Assembly (NCBI GenBank): GCA_023512835.1
Contig: CM042086.1
Coordinates: forward strand, 17,265,820 to 17,329,819
DNA: 64,000 nucleotides
Direction: 5' to 3'
DNA from: Taxillus chinensis
Taxonomy: Eukaryota; Streptophyta; Magnoliopsida; Santalales; Loranthaceae
Positions within the stretch are counted from its first letter, which is position 1. Every line of letters begins with the position of its first letter. The notes beneath the pieces were generated by a model. It was not told the origin of the DNA. It did not search any database and was given only the letters and a program-made list of their open reading frames with translations. Positions 43,576 to 56,297 of the stretch are shown here, piece after piece. The translations under genes and the position numbers were made by a program.

Positions 43576-46357
43576 CTTGATCCTCAATTCTGATGGCCTT
43601 CGATCCTTGATCTTCTTCGGCGTCGTTTTTTTTTTTTTTTGTTTTTTCTTTTACCTTGTTCTTGTCTTCGTCGTCCTCTGTTCTATTCTTCTTTTCTTCT
43701 TCTACCCATTTGTTGTGTTTGTGATTGTGAGAGGATGAATGAGAGAAAATAAGATTTGGGGATTTAATGAAAAGAAAAAAAGAAAAAAAGAAAGAAAAAA
43801 GAAGGAGAAGTCAAATGCTAGTGTTGCTTCAAAAGTTGGGAAGAGAGTGGAGGAATGTGCCGAAACTTGTGGGGTAGTTACTTTTCATGTTGCTTTTCCC
43901 ACTCCTCTAATATTATATTATAGCAGAGTAGACCTAAGCTAATATGATGGGAGTCTGCTTCCTGACCCTAACTTTGTAATTACATATAAAAAGTGTAAAA
44001 TATGTAGTTGGCGCAGGTTGGGAAGGAGGAACAAAAAGAAGCACATGCGTTGGTTGCTAGGACGGACCCAGGAGGAGAATCAGCGCATATGGGGTATGAA
44101 TTAAAAATGCAAAACCATCTTCCACCGGGTTTGCCAGTTTTGGAAGCTTCGGGTTGTGTTGTGTTGTGTTTGATCTGCTCGGCGGAGGATCCTCCTTGCG
44201 CACTCAGTTCTTTCGATGTTGATGCTGAATCTGCGGTGGCGTTGTTGGTGCAGGCTACCGGGGAGGGGTCTGATGCATGATATGCGGTCCCGCGTGTGTC
44301 ACCAGTGTAATATTTTTTTAAAAAAATATTTTTACAGCAATTGTATTTTTAATTTATTAAAGACGGGACATTTAATGTTTCGTGTAATAATAATAATAAT
44401 CTTATAACATTTTTTCGCTATTCAAATAATAATTGCAAAGCCACCACATGACCCGTGACATTCATGTTCTCCCGCGCCAAAATTCAAACTCGAGTTTTAA
44501 GCATTTGCTTGGTAAAGTTATAAAAGGGGCAGAAGAATTTAAGGTAGAAAAAACGAGTGAAAAGAAAATAGTTGAAAAGAAAAAGGTTGGAAAAAATATA
44601 ACAAAGAGTAATTTTAAATTTAAATTAAATTTTTTTAAAAAAAAGTGATATTATTGAAAATATAAATTTTGCCTTTTTCATATTGTTTGTTACTAGATGA
44701 AGGAAGCTGGAAGCAGATTTGGTAATAAACTTACTGTTTATTTCTTATGGCAATTTCCAGCCAACTTAGATGGAAAGGGTTTCACACACTTCAATGCAAA
44801 ATCAATGTTTAATGTTGAATTTTTCATGTTAAACAAGCAAGAGAAAACAGCTCCTTTTCTTATATTTTTCATAAAAATCTAATTTCCTGTAGGAACCAAA
44901 TACACCGTAAGACATTCATTCAAGTACTATTTTTAATTCTTTGAATATTATAATGTCATGTAATTCAAATTTACAATTAAAGTTTTCAAACAGTCATAAT
45001 ATATTAAGTTTGTAAGAGCATCCAAGCTACTCTTCCAAAATATATTTCTCTTTAAAAATATGTTATAAGTTATTTAAAAAAAGTGAGAGGCAAACATATT
45101 GTACCCCATGTTATGTTTACTTTGTGTTGTATTAGATTTAGGATGATGAGATTCATTTCATAAATTTTATGTTTATTTGTAGTCACTCACTAGAGGGTAG
45201 TTAGCTTTGGGTGTTTCTTCTTTCATGTGTTTATTCTTTTGTGTTTTCGTGTTTTTTTAGGTCTTTCCTTTCTTTTCGTTGACCATTCACTACAAAATAT
45301 AGTTCTCAATTCCTTTCTTCTTCTATTTTTTTCTTTTTCTTGTCTCGTTTGTTTGTAAGAATGAATGAGACAAGCTTTGGGGATTTAATGTAAAATATAA
45401 TAATTTTTAAAAATTACAAAATAATTTTAAATTATTTAAACGTATTAATTTTTTTAAGAAATAGCATTCAACCAAAACTATAATTCAGTGCAGTTTTTAT
45501 TATTCAAGGAAAAAAAAGTAAAATAAATAAACAAAAAAGCAGCGCATATATGGAAGCAAGTGGTGAAAAGAATAAGAAAAACTGATTTTTAATATTTTAT
45601 TTTAGTTTATATATATACATATATGATATGGTGTCGGTGGGGTTATAATACAGTGCTCTATAGAGTATAGAGCACCACAAATGGGTAGGCCTTTCGTGAT
45701 CTCTGGCGTTAAAGTGCAAAGGGCACACATTTGGTTTCAACCGTCGGAAAGCTGATTCGAGGATGTACTGAGGTTATGTGGTCCGAGAAGCATCAGAACA
45801 TGTTTTTTTTTTGTGGTTTTGTCTTTCATGTCCTCCTTCATTCATTGTTTTTTCTTTTTTTGTTATTTGTTTGCTCTTTTTCAATCACTTTTATGAACCT
45901 TTATGGGGTTGTCACATTATTCTTAATTTAGTAACGAAATTAATAAAGCGGGTGAATTTCGCATTTTTTTCTTCATTGTTGTATTGTTGTAAAGAAAGAA
46001 AAAACATCAATGAATTTGATTTTTGAAGACATTGGGTTCAAGAATCATGTAAATTGTGAACAATTATTTAAATTTAATGATCTGTTATATTTTTTTTATT
46101 ATATAGTTGTACCGATAAAATTTAATAATATTCAGATGGGGTATAATATATTATTTTTAAAAATAAAATTATTTTTAAAATATTAAATTCATATAATTTA
46201 AATTATTCAGGAATGTATATTTATTTGATTCATAATTTTGAAAAAAAAAAAGCGGATATATTCGATGGACAATTTCGTAATGATCGAGGCGGTTAAAAAT
46301 AAAAACAAATAATGCAACTGGTAATTAAAAACAAAAAAATATTAATGCAACTTATTG
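43576..46357. other. Upstream region of the glycosyltransferase gene (within duplication copy 1)
   Basis: Contains a T-rich leader (43628–43641), a GA/A-rich stretch (43765–43810), then AT-rich DNA. A 90-residue frame at 44008–44280 (plus, MAQVGKEEQKEAHAL start) is open in both copies but matches no family I know; since the copies are so recent, its conservation says little. A related module (GAATGAATGAGACAAGC... GGGGATTTAATG) recurs at 45358–45392. A 23-bp near-perfect palindrome lies at 45653–45675. Confidence 0.5.
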
Positions 46358-46601
46358 TCCCGCCAGCCACCGACCCGGCTCGCCATCGTGCTAGTGGATG
46401 TAGGGGGGAGGACTTCAATGCCGGGGTGGGGACAGCGGAGGAGGAGGCCGGAGGGGAGGTGGCCGCGCCGTGCGAGGGCGATGTGGAGGGTGTGGGCGTG
46501 GCGTTCCAGGACTGTGCTGACCGGTCATTTCCTGGAGAAGACGGCTATTTTGAGGGTGGCCGTGGGTGGGGTGTCATTGAGGAGAGGGAGGTGGTTCCAT
46601 G
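46358..46601 (-). pseudogene. Old, diverged glycosyltransferase fragment (copy 1)
   Basis: Matches 43126–43385 of the intact gene (codons about 63–150), with many substitutions and small deletions, including loss of part of the PGGMERH region. It is cut at 46601 by the recent duplication junction. It is much more diverged than the 3.6 kb copies, so it comes from an earlier duplication. Confidence 0.85.
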
Positions 46602-46611
46602 TATTAAGGAT

Positions 46612-47186
46612 ACGACACGGCGAGGTTGGGGAGGTTGCGGGCGCGCCAGTAGGGGAGGGCCACGCTCTCGGAGTGGACCACGTCGAACGCCGACACCGTG
46701 TTCACCTCGGCGAACTGGTCCCACGCCATATTGTACCGCCACTGACCCGGCTCCCCGTCGTGCCAGTGGATGTAGGGGGAGGGACTTGGACGCCGGAGCG
46801 GGGACTGCGGAGGCCGGAGGGGAGGTGAAGACGTGGACCTGGTGGCCGCGGCGTGCGAGGGCGGTGTGGAGGGTGTGGGCGTGGCGCTCCATGCCTCCCG
46901 GGACGGTGCCGACCGGCCATTTCCTGGAGAAGACGGCTATTTTGAGGGTGGCCGGCGGCGGGGTGTCGTCCAGGAGAGGGAGGCGGTTCCATGCAAAGTC
47001 GGCGTCACGGAGGTCGCCCGACCAGTTGTCTTGGTGGTGGGAGACGAGGGATGTGCAGATAACGTCGGGCGGGGAGCGTAGGAGGAAGAAGGCTGGAATG
47101 GTGAACAGTACTATAAAGAACAGGGTTGTAGCCAAACCTGATTGGAATTGAGGCTTTTTGGTGCCCTTGTTGATCGAAGATGCCAT
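46612..47186 (-). pseudogene. Truncated, frameshifted copy of the glycosyltransferase (copy 2)
   Basis: Carries the same ATG (47184–47186), leader and upstream DNA as the intact gene but only codons 1–191. One extra G in the run near 46777 shifts the frame at about residue 135, and the gene body ends at 46612, in the SWHG region. The product would lack the whole nucleotide-sugar-binding half, so it cannot be an active enzyme. Its promoter copy may still be transcribed. Confidence 0.93.
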
Positions 47187-50100
47187 CTTGATCCTCAATT
47201 CTGATGGCCTTCGATCCTTGATCTTCTTCGGCGTCGTTTTTTTTTTTTTTTTGTTTTTTCTTTTACCTTGTTCTTGTCTTCGTCGTCCTCTGTTCTATTC
47301 TTCTTTTCTTCTTCTACCCATTTGTTGTGTTTGTGATTGTGAGAGGATGAATGAGAGAAAATAAGATTTGGGGATTTAATGAAAAGAAAAAAAGAAAAAA
47401 AGAAAGAAAAAAGAAGGAGAAGTCAAATGCTAGTGTTGCTTCAAAAGTTGGGAAGAGAGTGGAGGAATGTGCCGAAACTTGTGGGGTAGTTACTTTTCAT
47501 GTTGCTTTTCCCACTCCTCTAATATTATATTATAGCAGAGTAGACCTAAGCTAATATGATGGGAGTCTGCTTCCTGACCCTAACTTTGTAATTACATATA
47601 AAAAGTGTAAAATATGTAGTTGGCGCAGGTTGGGAAGGAGGAACAAAAAGAAGCACATGCGTTGGTTGCTAGGACGGACCCAGGAGGAGAATCAGCGCAT
47701 ATGGGGTATGAATTAAAAATGCAAAACCATCTTCCACCGGGTTTGCCAGTTTTGGAAGCTTCGGGTTGTGTTGTGTTGTGTTTGATCTGCTCGGCGGAGG
47801 ATCCTCCTTGCGCACTCAGTTCTTTCGATGTTGATGCTGAATCTGCGGTGGCGTTGTTGGTGCAGGCTACCGGGGAGGGGTCTGATGCATGATATGCGGT
47901 CCCGCGTGTGTCACCAGTGTAATATTTTTTTAAAAAATATTTTTACAGCAATTGTATTTTTAATTTATTAAAGACGGGACATTTAATGTTTCGTGTAATA
48001 ATAATAATAATCTTATAACATTTTTTCGCTATTCAAATAATAATTGCAAAGCCACCACATGACCCGTGACATTCATGTTCTCCCGCGCCAAAATTCAAAC
48101 TCGAGTTTTAAGCATTTGCTTGGTAAAGTTATAAAAGGGGCAGAAGAATTTAAGGTAGAAAAAACGAGTGAAAAGAAAATAGTTGAAAAGAAAAAGGTTG
48201 GAAAAAATATAACAAAGAGTAATTTTAAATTTAAATTAAATTTTTTAAAAAAAAGTGATATTATTGAAAATATAAATTTTGCCTTTTTCATATTGTTTGT
48301 TACTAGATGAAGGAAGCTGGAAGCAGATTTGGTAATAAACTTACTGTTTATTTCTTATGGCAATTTCCAGCCAACTTAGATGGAAAGGGTTTCACACACT
48401 TCAATGCAAAATCAATGTTTAATGTTGAATTTTTCATGTTAAACAAGCAAGAGAAAACAGCTCCTTTTCTTATATTTTTCATAAAAATCTAATTTCCTGT
48501 AGGAACCAAATACACCGTAAGACATTCAAGTACTATTTTTAATTCTTTGAATATTATAATGTCATGTAATTCAAATTTCCAATTAAAGTTTTCAAACAGT
48601 CATAATATATTAAGTTTGTAAGAGCATCCAAGCTACTCTTCTAAAATATATTTCTCTTTAAAAATATGTTATAAGTTATTTAAAAAAAGTGTGAGGCAAA
48701 CATATTGTACCCCATGTTATGTTTACTTTGTGTTGTATTAGATCCAGGATGATGAGATTCATTTCATAAATTTTATGTTTATTTGTAGTCACCCACTGGA
48801 GGGTAGTTAGCTTTGGGTGTTTCTTCTTTCATGTGTTTATTCTTTTGTGTTTTCGTGTTTTTTTAGGTCTTTCCTTTCTTTTCGTTAACCATTCACTACA
48901 AAATATAGTTGTTAATTCCTTTCTTCTTCTTTTTTTTCTTTTTCTTGTCTCGTTTGTTTGTAAGAAGAAATGAGACAAGCTTTAGGATTTAATGTAAAAT
49001 ATAATTATTTTTAAAAATTATAAAATAATTTTAAATTATTTAAACGTATTATTTTTTTTAAAAAAATAGCATTCAACCAAAACTATAATTCAGTGCAGTT
49101 TTTATTATTCAAGGAAAAAAAAGTAAAATAAATAAACAAAAAAGCAGCGCATATATGGAAGCAAGTGGTGAAAAGAATAAGAAAAACTGATTTTTAATAT
49201 TTTATTTTAGTTTATATATATACATATATGATATGGTGTCGGTGGGGTTATAATACAGTGCTCTATAGAGTATAGAGCACCACAAATGGGTAGGCCTTTC
49301 GTGATCTCTGGCGTTAAAGTGCAAAGGGCACACATTTGGTTTCAACCGTCGGAAAGCTGATTCGAGGATGTACTGAGGTTATGTGGTCCGAGAAGCATCA
49401 GAACGTACATGTTTTTTTTTTTTTTTGTGGTTTTGTCTTTCATGTCCTCCTTCATTCATTGTTTTTTCTTTTTTTGTTATTTGTTTGCTCTTTTTCAATC
49501 ACTTTTATGAACCTTTATGGGGTTGTCACATTATTCTTAATTTAGTAACGAAATTAATAAAGCGGGTGAATTTCGCATTTTTTTCTTCATTGTTGTATTG
49601 TTGTAAAGAAAGAAAAAACATCAATGAATTTGATTTTTGAAGACATTGGGTTCAAGAATCATGTAAATTGTGAACAATTATTTAAATTTAATGATCTGTT
49701 ATATTTTTTTTATTATATAGTTGTACCGATAAAATTTAATAATATTCAGATGGGGTATAATATATTATTTTTAAAAATAAAATTATTTTTAAAATATTAA
49801 ATTCATATAATTTAAATTATTCAGGAATGTATATTTATTTGATTCATAATTTTGAAAAAAAAAAAGCGGATATATTCGATGGACAATTTCGTAATGATCG
49901 AGGCGGTTAAAAATAAAAACAAATAATGCAACTGGTAATTAAAAACAAAAAAATATTAATGCAACTTATTGTCCCGCCAGCCACCGACCCGGCTCGCCAT
50001 CGTGCTAGTGGATGTAGGGGGGAGGACTTCAATGCCGGGGTGGGGACAGCGGAGGAGGAGGCCGGAGGGGAGGTGGCCGCGCCGTGCGAGGGCGATGTGG

Positions 50101-50222
50101 AGGGTGTGGGCGTGGCGTTCCGGGACTGTGCCGAGTGCCGACCGGTCATTTCCTGGAGAAGACGGCTATTTTGAGGGTGGCCGTGGGTGGGGTGTCATTG
50201 AGGAGAGGGAGGTGGTTCCATG
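46612..50222. repeat. Recent 3.6 kb tandem duplication, copy 2
   Basis: Partner of 43002–46601, offset 3610–3621 bp along its length because of small indels. Differences include a deleted CATT near 48526, longer T runs near 47240 and 49412, and scattered substitutions between 48570 and 48800. Its right end continues seamlessly into unduplicated DNA at 50223, marking this as the original right flank. Confidence 0.95.
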
Positions 50223-50234
50223 CAAAGTCGGCTT
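49973..50234 (-). pseudogene. Old, diverged glycosyltransferase fragment (copy 2)
   Basis: Same fragment as 46358–46601 but extending further (GGTTCCATGCAAAGTCGGC, matching the gene at about 43373–43393). It then joins directly to TCAAAGAG...AGAGTGGAGGAATGTG, which belongs to the gene's upstream region (about 43829–43860). The N-terminal codons and leader were therefore deleted in this ancient copy. Confidence 0.85.
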
Positions 50235-51760
50235 CAAAGAGTTTAAAAAGAGTGGAGGAATGTGGCGAGACTTTTGGGTGGCTAGCTCCTTTTCTTATTG
50301 CGTTTTCATTATGTAGCAATTACATTAGTTATATAATTTTTATTTTTATTTTAAGGAATGAATGATATTTTATTTGATATGTTTTTTTATCTTATATATT
50401 TTACTTTTATTTTTATTTTTTTAAATTATTTTTTTTATTTTTTTATCACTTTTATTTATTATCACCCATCAAATATGCATATATATCAATAAATATAATA
50501 AAAAAAATATTTAAAAATAATAATAATATAATCCTTTAAGTAAGAAGATTCTTTCTTCAATCTCTTCTTATTTTTTCTTTTATCTAAAATTTAAAATTTT
50601 TTCTAAGCCTTCCTAAAAAATATATTTTGAAAGGAGGTGTAAATGCTCTAATAGTAGAAATAATATGATAAAAGTTTGCTTCCTGGCCGTAATTTAGTGT
50701 AAAATATGTAGTTACTGTTATTATTTGCTAGCTATTCTTTTTCCTTCCATCTTTTTGTGGAGTACTCTTCTACCCATTTGTGAGGATGAATGAGAGAAAC
50801 TATGATTGGGGATTTAATGCCCAAAAAAAAAAATATAGTCAAATATTGTGATGCTTCAAAGATGAGTTTGGAAAGAGTAGAGGAATGTGTGCCGTCGAAA
50901 CATTTGGGGCAGCAAGTGGCTACATCTTTTATCTCCTTTTCTTGGTGCATTTCTCACGCCTCTAACATATATAATATTATATTATATATTATATTACATT
51001 GTAGTTTAGTTTGAAAATATTACTCATTTTTTCATTAATTAATTTATATCAAAATTATATTTCACCTTAATAATGGTGTGGGGTGTTTTTGTAATAGAAC
51101 ATAATTTATTTATTTTTGAATCTCTAGAGAATTTGTTTGTATCACTATTTTCATATTTTAATAATTTTTAAAAAATATATGTAATTATTGACCTTTTTTT
51201 ATAAAGATATGTTTATTTTATTTTTTACAAATATATAAATATATAAAGTTATTTAAATTTGAATTTGGAAAAATATATTTAATTTAAATTATTAAAAGTA
51301 AGTTAATTAAGATTAAAAGAAGAAAAAGAAAAGAGGAGGGGAGAGTAGCATTTTTCAAGGTAATGTTTTCTTCTTTACGCTTGCATGAAGAGTTTTGGCG
51401 CGATTGGAATTGAGGTTTTTTGATGGTTTTATTGGTCTTTGTTTTTTTTATCTTGTTCTTGCGTTTGTCGTTTTCGTACTGCTACTATACTTACTAGCTG
51501 TTTTTTTCTTCTATCTTTTTCTGGGGATCATCTTATAACCATTTGTGAGAATGAATGAGAAAAACTGGAATTTGGGGATTTAATGCAAAAAAAATAAACA
51601 GAAAAAGTCAAATGCTATGCTGCTTCAAATATGAGTTTGGGGAGAGTGGAAAAATGTGAAAGGTGGCCACATCTTTTATCTCTTTTTCTTGGAGTGTTTC
51701 TCACGCCTCTAACATATATAATATTATATTGTATTACATTGTAGTTTAGTTTAAAAGTAT
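50235..51760. repeat. Older copies of the glycosyltransferase upstream module
   Basis: Three further traces of the DNA upstream of the gene: 50245–50300 (AGAGTGGAGGAATGTGGCGA), 50735–50960 (CTACCCATTTGTGAGGATGAATGAGAGAAA ... GGGGATTTAATGC ... GAGGAATGTG), and 51400–51740 (GATTGGAATTGAGG ... ATGAATGAGA ... GGGGATTTAATGC). The last two share CACATCTTTTATCTC and TCTCACGCCTCTAACATATA. Coding sequence is absent except a trace of the leader at about 51410. Confidence 0.75.
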
Positions 51761-51773
51761 TACTCATATTTTG

Positions 51774-51826
<53 letters not shown>

Positions 51827-54526
51827 CATAGAAATATGTTATAAGCTATTTAAAAAAAAGTATCCAGCAGTATCACATATTATGTTTACTTTTTTGTATT
51901 GTATTAGATACAGAATGACGAGAATCATTTCATAAATTTTATGTCTCTTTGCGGTCACTGAGGGTAGCTAGTCGGGTGTTTATTTTTTTTTTTCATGTGT
52001 TCATTTCCTTTCGTTAACTATTTATTACGAAATATAATTCTCACATGACTCATGTGATGTCATGTGGCAACTCATATTTTCTGGATTTGTTTTCCAAAAT
52101 ATTAATGTCCTTATCAAAAAAAATCCAAAATTTGATTGATGAATTTCAATTTAAATTTTTGAATCTAAAATTTTCAAGTTTAATAACATTCTTGATTTTA
52201 TTTTTTTAAATGTTATTTTCAATTGTTCAAACTATCTGTAGTTTGATATTGTCCATTTTAGGCCTTAACTGCATAGTTTTATTTTTGGTAAACCCTCAAC
52301 CCCCAAAACACATCGAGCTATGAAAGGCTTTCACGGACACCTAAGTAGCTTGCTTTGTTTTCCTCTCTAGCCAATGTGAGATATTATCTCTCCAGTTAGA
52401 GGGAAAAGCCCCTGCATTAAAAAGCCAAAGCTCTAGTTACACAAAAGGCCAAACAAAGTTGACTACTTTATATAGGAGAAGTATAAAAATAATTATATTA
52501 AAAAAATGTTTGCTGTGGGATATATTTTTCAAGGCTTTGTTTGGTAAGATATAAAAAATAGGTGAAAAAAATTGAAATGAAAAAGAATGAAAAAAATGTG
52601 AAAAGAGAAAGGATACAATTTTTTTAGTGTTTGATTGGAGTAGAAAAGAAATAAAAAATTATAAAAGAATTTTTTTAATAATCAAATGGGAAAAAAATAT
52701 AATGATACGAATATCATTTTAAATCTCATACATAAATAATACAATAACAAATATAAGCAATAAAGAAGAATGTCAATCATATATAAAGCAAAGTGGAACA
52801 AATTAAAAATATATAAACTCAAACCCCCCAAATAACACTTACTCTTAGTTCTCAATCTCACTCTTACACTCTGGCCTCACCATTCCCCGTGGCTACACAC
52901 AAAAGAATCCAACACCCTATCAACTACAAAACAAACAACTTCTTGAAGTATCTAGTTTTTTTTTTCTATTTTCGAAAACCAAATAAATAAATAAATAAGT
53001 CTTAGAAAAACTACCACAGGCGACCATTTTCTCAAATTCCCATCCTGCACTACTCTTTTGCATATAGGAAGAGTTAAAATTCTTTACCACTGTCTGCTAC
53101 TGTTAATGAACCCTCAACTTAGTCAAACAGATGGTGGATCTACCGTCATGTATGAAATCTTAATTCTAATCTTCTTTCTCATCTGCGCCGTATGATATGC
53201 TTTGGCACCTACACACTCCAGGCAGCAATGGCCTGCAGGTTTCTCATTCGATCCGTCTTAAATACGAATCAAAGAGTCAGACATGTGTATGAATCAGACA
53301 TGTGTGCGAGTTAAACTTCGGAAGACAACAAAAAAAACTATTTGGAAGTGCTTAACAAATAATAGCAACTATTTAACAATTGAAAAGTTTTTTTCTCTCT
53401 TAAGACAAAAATGATAATATAATATTATTAAAATAATAATAAAGGTTTATATTTTTCTTCCCAAGGTTATTCACCAGGGCAGAACTTCAATGGCATGTAA
53501 GAAATTTTTTAAAAAACCAGGCAAATGTAGTAATATGTTGGCATTTTTAAAAATACTAGAATTTTTTTAAAATATTAAAATGCCAGGAAAATTTGTAAAT
53601 ATGTTGGCGGCGTCATTTTTTTAAATGCTAGAAAAATTAGTAAATATGATTGATAAAATTGTCATTAAAGGTTTTTTTTCTTTCATGACATTTTTACTCA
53701 TTGCAACTCATATTTAATATTATTTAAATTAACACAAATAAATAAATAAAATTTATGTGCAATTTTATTGTGCATGTAAATCACACATGAATATTCTCTT
53801 TACTTTTTTTTAAAAAATAAAAAATAATGTTAATCTAATAACCTCTAATATGTATTTCCAAAATAGTTGCATAAAATTATGATAAATATCTTAGATTAAT
53901 CCAAAATAAAAGAGGAAGCAAGGTAGAAAGTAAAGAATATGTACGTATTAAAAGCATTGAAAAAATTATTATATTGAATTGTACACAAAAATAACTGGAT
54001 GATAAATCTAATAGAAAACAACAAAATTTCATAAAATATACTTTCAATCTTCTACCACACTAACAAATTCATAAATAAAACAAAAACAAAAAACTCTAAT
54101 GCTATAATTAAGAGGACACCCCATGTTATGCGGAACAGAACTCGTGTACAAAGGCATTGATTTCATGTAGTTGTGTCATAAGAATTATTATTTGTTGTGC
54201 ATTATCCCACTCAATTATATACATATATAACACAATACCCGTATTAAATTGAAGCCTAATTACTAGTAAATCTATGTGTTTGGGCTAAAATGAGAATATG
54301 AAGTCATTTTTATTTTTATTGTGAAAATTTTAATTTAGACCATTAAATATTATAATTAACATATTAGAATAAACTGTAGCAGAATTACAGTTAAATAAAA
54401 ATTAAATCTAATCATTAAATATTAATATAACGATTTAAATAAAAAGAATTCAAGAAGTTATTCTCGCATTTTCTAACATACGACACGCACACACATACAC
54501 TCTCACTCACTCTCTTCCCTCCCCCC

Positions 54527-54595
<69 letters not shown>

Positions 54596-56297
54596 AGACT
54601 TTCGTACAAAACCAAAGAAAAGAAAAATTTAATGTCCTCTCATATTCCATGTTTTTAGAAATCCTCTCCGATCACATTGTGCATTACCAGCCGTACAACC
54701 TCAACGTGGACAAGTGTTGATGGTTGTCTTGTGATGCTATGCTCGACAGATACTCTTGACTCTCCATAATACGGTAGCATTCCAAGTACACAATTGAGCC
54801 GGTGGATGTGCTATCTTGTGCCTTACATCTTTGGGGTTTGAGCCGAATTAAGGAGAGAGGACCTGTCACCTCAGTGATAACATTTTTGTAATGATGTTAT
54901 CCAATAAAAATCAAACAATAAGTTAAAAAAAATTGATCCCTATAGGTGAAGTTGGAAGGATAATGAGAGAAAATGTGTCAAAAATAATGTAAAGATAAGA
55001 TTAAAAATAATAAATTATGTAAAAAAAAGTTACTACCACAATGATAGCATCAAAATCTGATGGATATAAAACACATGATAGCATAAGCAGTGGTTCAATT
55101 ACATGCTTAAAATGCTAGCATATTACAGAGTTAATAGCATCCACCGAATACAACATCACAAGAGAATTATTAATGATTCGTCACATTGAGATGACATGAC
55201 TGACAATGCATGACTGCACAACAAGCTATCATTAGGTGAGGAGGCATGATGCAATCCACACTAAAAAAACTCAATCATTAAATATGATTGAATTATGATA
55301 TCTAATTATTTAGCATGTTTTCTTTCAAAGCATTTTGAACTTTATCAATTTTGAAACTCACGATAAAACAGGATGGCTTGTAACATAATGCATAACATTA
55401 CAAAAAGGAAAAAAAAACAAACGATACAACAAAAATGAATGTTGGGTGATTTAGGTCACCGAAATAACATGTCCAAAACAATTAGATTTATAACTCAAGC
55501 AACCGATTCATGTATCATTTCATTCGGTAGCTTTGTGTCCAATCTAAGGACAAACGTTACATGAGTTTGATGTTGAACTAGATTTTTGAAAGATCATTTG
55601 CCACTTGATTCTCTCGTAGAAAGCTTGCATCCATTGGATACGACAAACACTTCCCGGAGAATATGTAACATTAGAAATTGATGATTGACAGTAGCAATGA
55701 CACTAACGGGTAATGACAAGGAAAAAAGTTACTCAATGAGAGAAGGCTGACAGAGATAATGTAGGCACTACCGATAATAAAAATGACGATGATAAAATTT
55801 GATGTGAAAAGAAAGTGATTGCAAGGATAGTGGGACTTTAGATAGGATGTTAATCAGTTCAGTGGAAGGCCCCCAAACAAATTGCCGGAAGTGAACGACT
55901 GATAGCCCAAAAAAGATAATAAACAGCCCATTGAGATGCCAACTGCCAACCCTAAAATGTTTGGCTCAATGCCAACTAATATAGTGACCTAGAGATGGAA
56001 TTAGATATAAATTTAATATTATTTTAAATTTAAGAATCCTTAACCCAACCCCCAATCCAAACCCAATAAACATTCAAACTCAATTTGATTCCAAGTTTTT
56101 ATTTTATTAATAATTAACCTAAGAAAATACTTTACACCTAATTTTTGCCATTAATTATTAATGAAGATAACAATATTTAACTAAAAATATTAATTTACAT
56201 CGACTAAGGCACGCTGCTTTCGGTATCATTCCACAGGCAAAGGATGCTTTTTTCTCATAATATAGTATAGTACCAATCAGTATGACCTTGAATCACT
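51761..56297. other. Long AT-rich intergenic region
   Basis: No gene recognised in about 4.5 kb. It holds an (AT)n tract at 51775–51823, a possible retroelement scrap near 52260–52440 (GCCAATGTGAGATATTATCTCTCC), a possible non-autonomous transposon starting near 52535 (AGGCTTTGTTTGGTAAG), the 54521–54594 compound microsatellite, and AT-rich low-complexity DNA. The interval 54684–54869 contains a short minus-strand frame that I do not recognise. Confidence 0.5.
54521..54594. repeat. Compound microsatellite C(17)-(CT)n-(TA)n
   Basis: A run of 17 C, about 15 CT units, then about 13 TA units without a break. The overlapping open frame (Glu/Arg and Tyr/Ile repeats) is an artefact. Confidence 0.95.

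Larger units (their letters stand above)
43002..46601. repeat. Recent 3.6 kb tandem duplication, copy 1
   Basis: Nearly identical to 46612–50222, with a handful of substitutions and small indels (for example in T runs). The unit covers codons 1–191 of the glycosyltransferase, all its upstream DNA and an older coding fragment. The copies are joined by a 10-bp filler, TATTAAGGAT (46602–46611). Copy 1 keeps the full gene because the rest lies just to its left. Confidence 0.95.

Noticed and set aside
44008..44280. 90-codon frame conserved at 47620–47892
   Set aside because: The two copies come from the recent duplication, so identity is expected without selection. No family match and no clear gene context; not called as a gene.
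54415..54615. Frame with Glu/Arg and Tyr/Ile repeats
   Set aside because: Translation of the compound CT/TA microsatellite.
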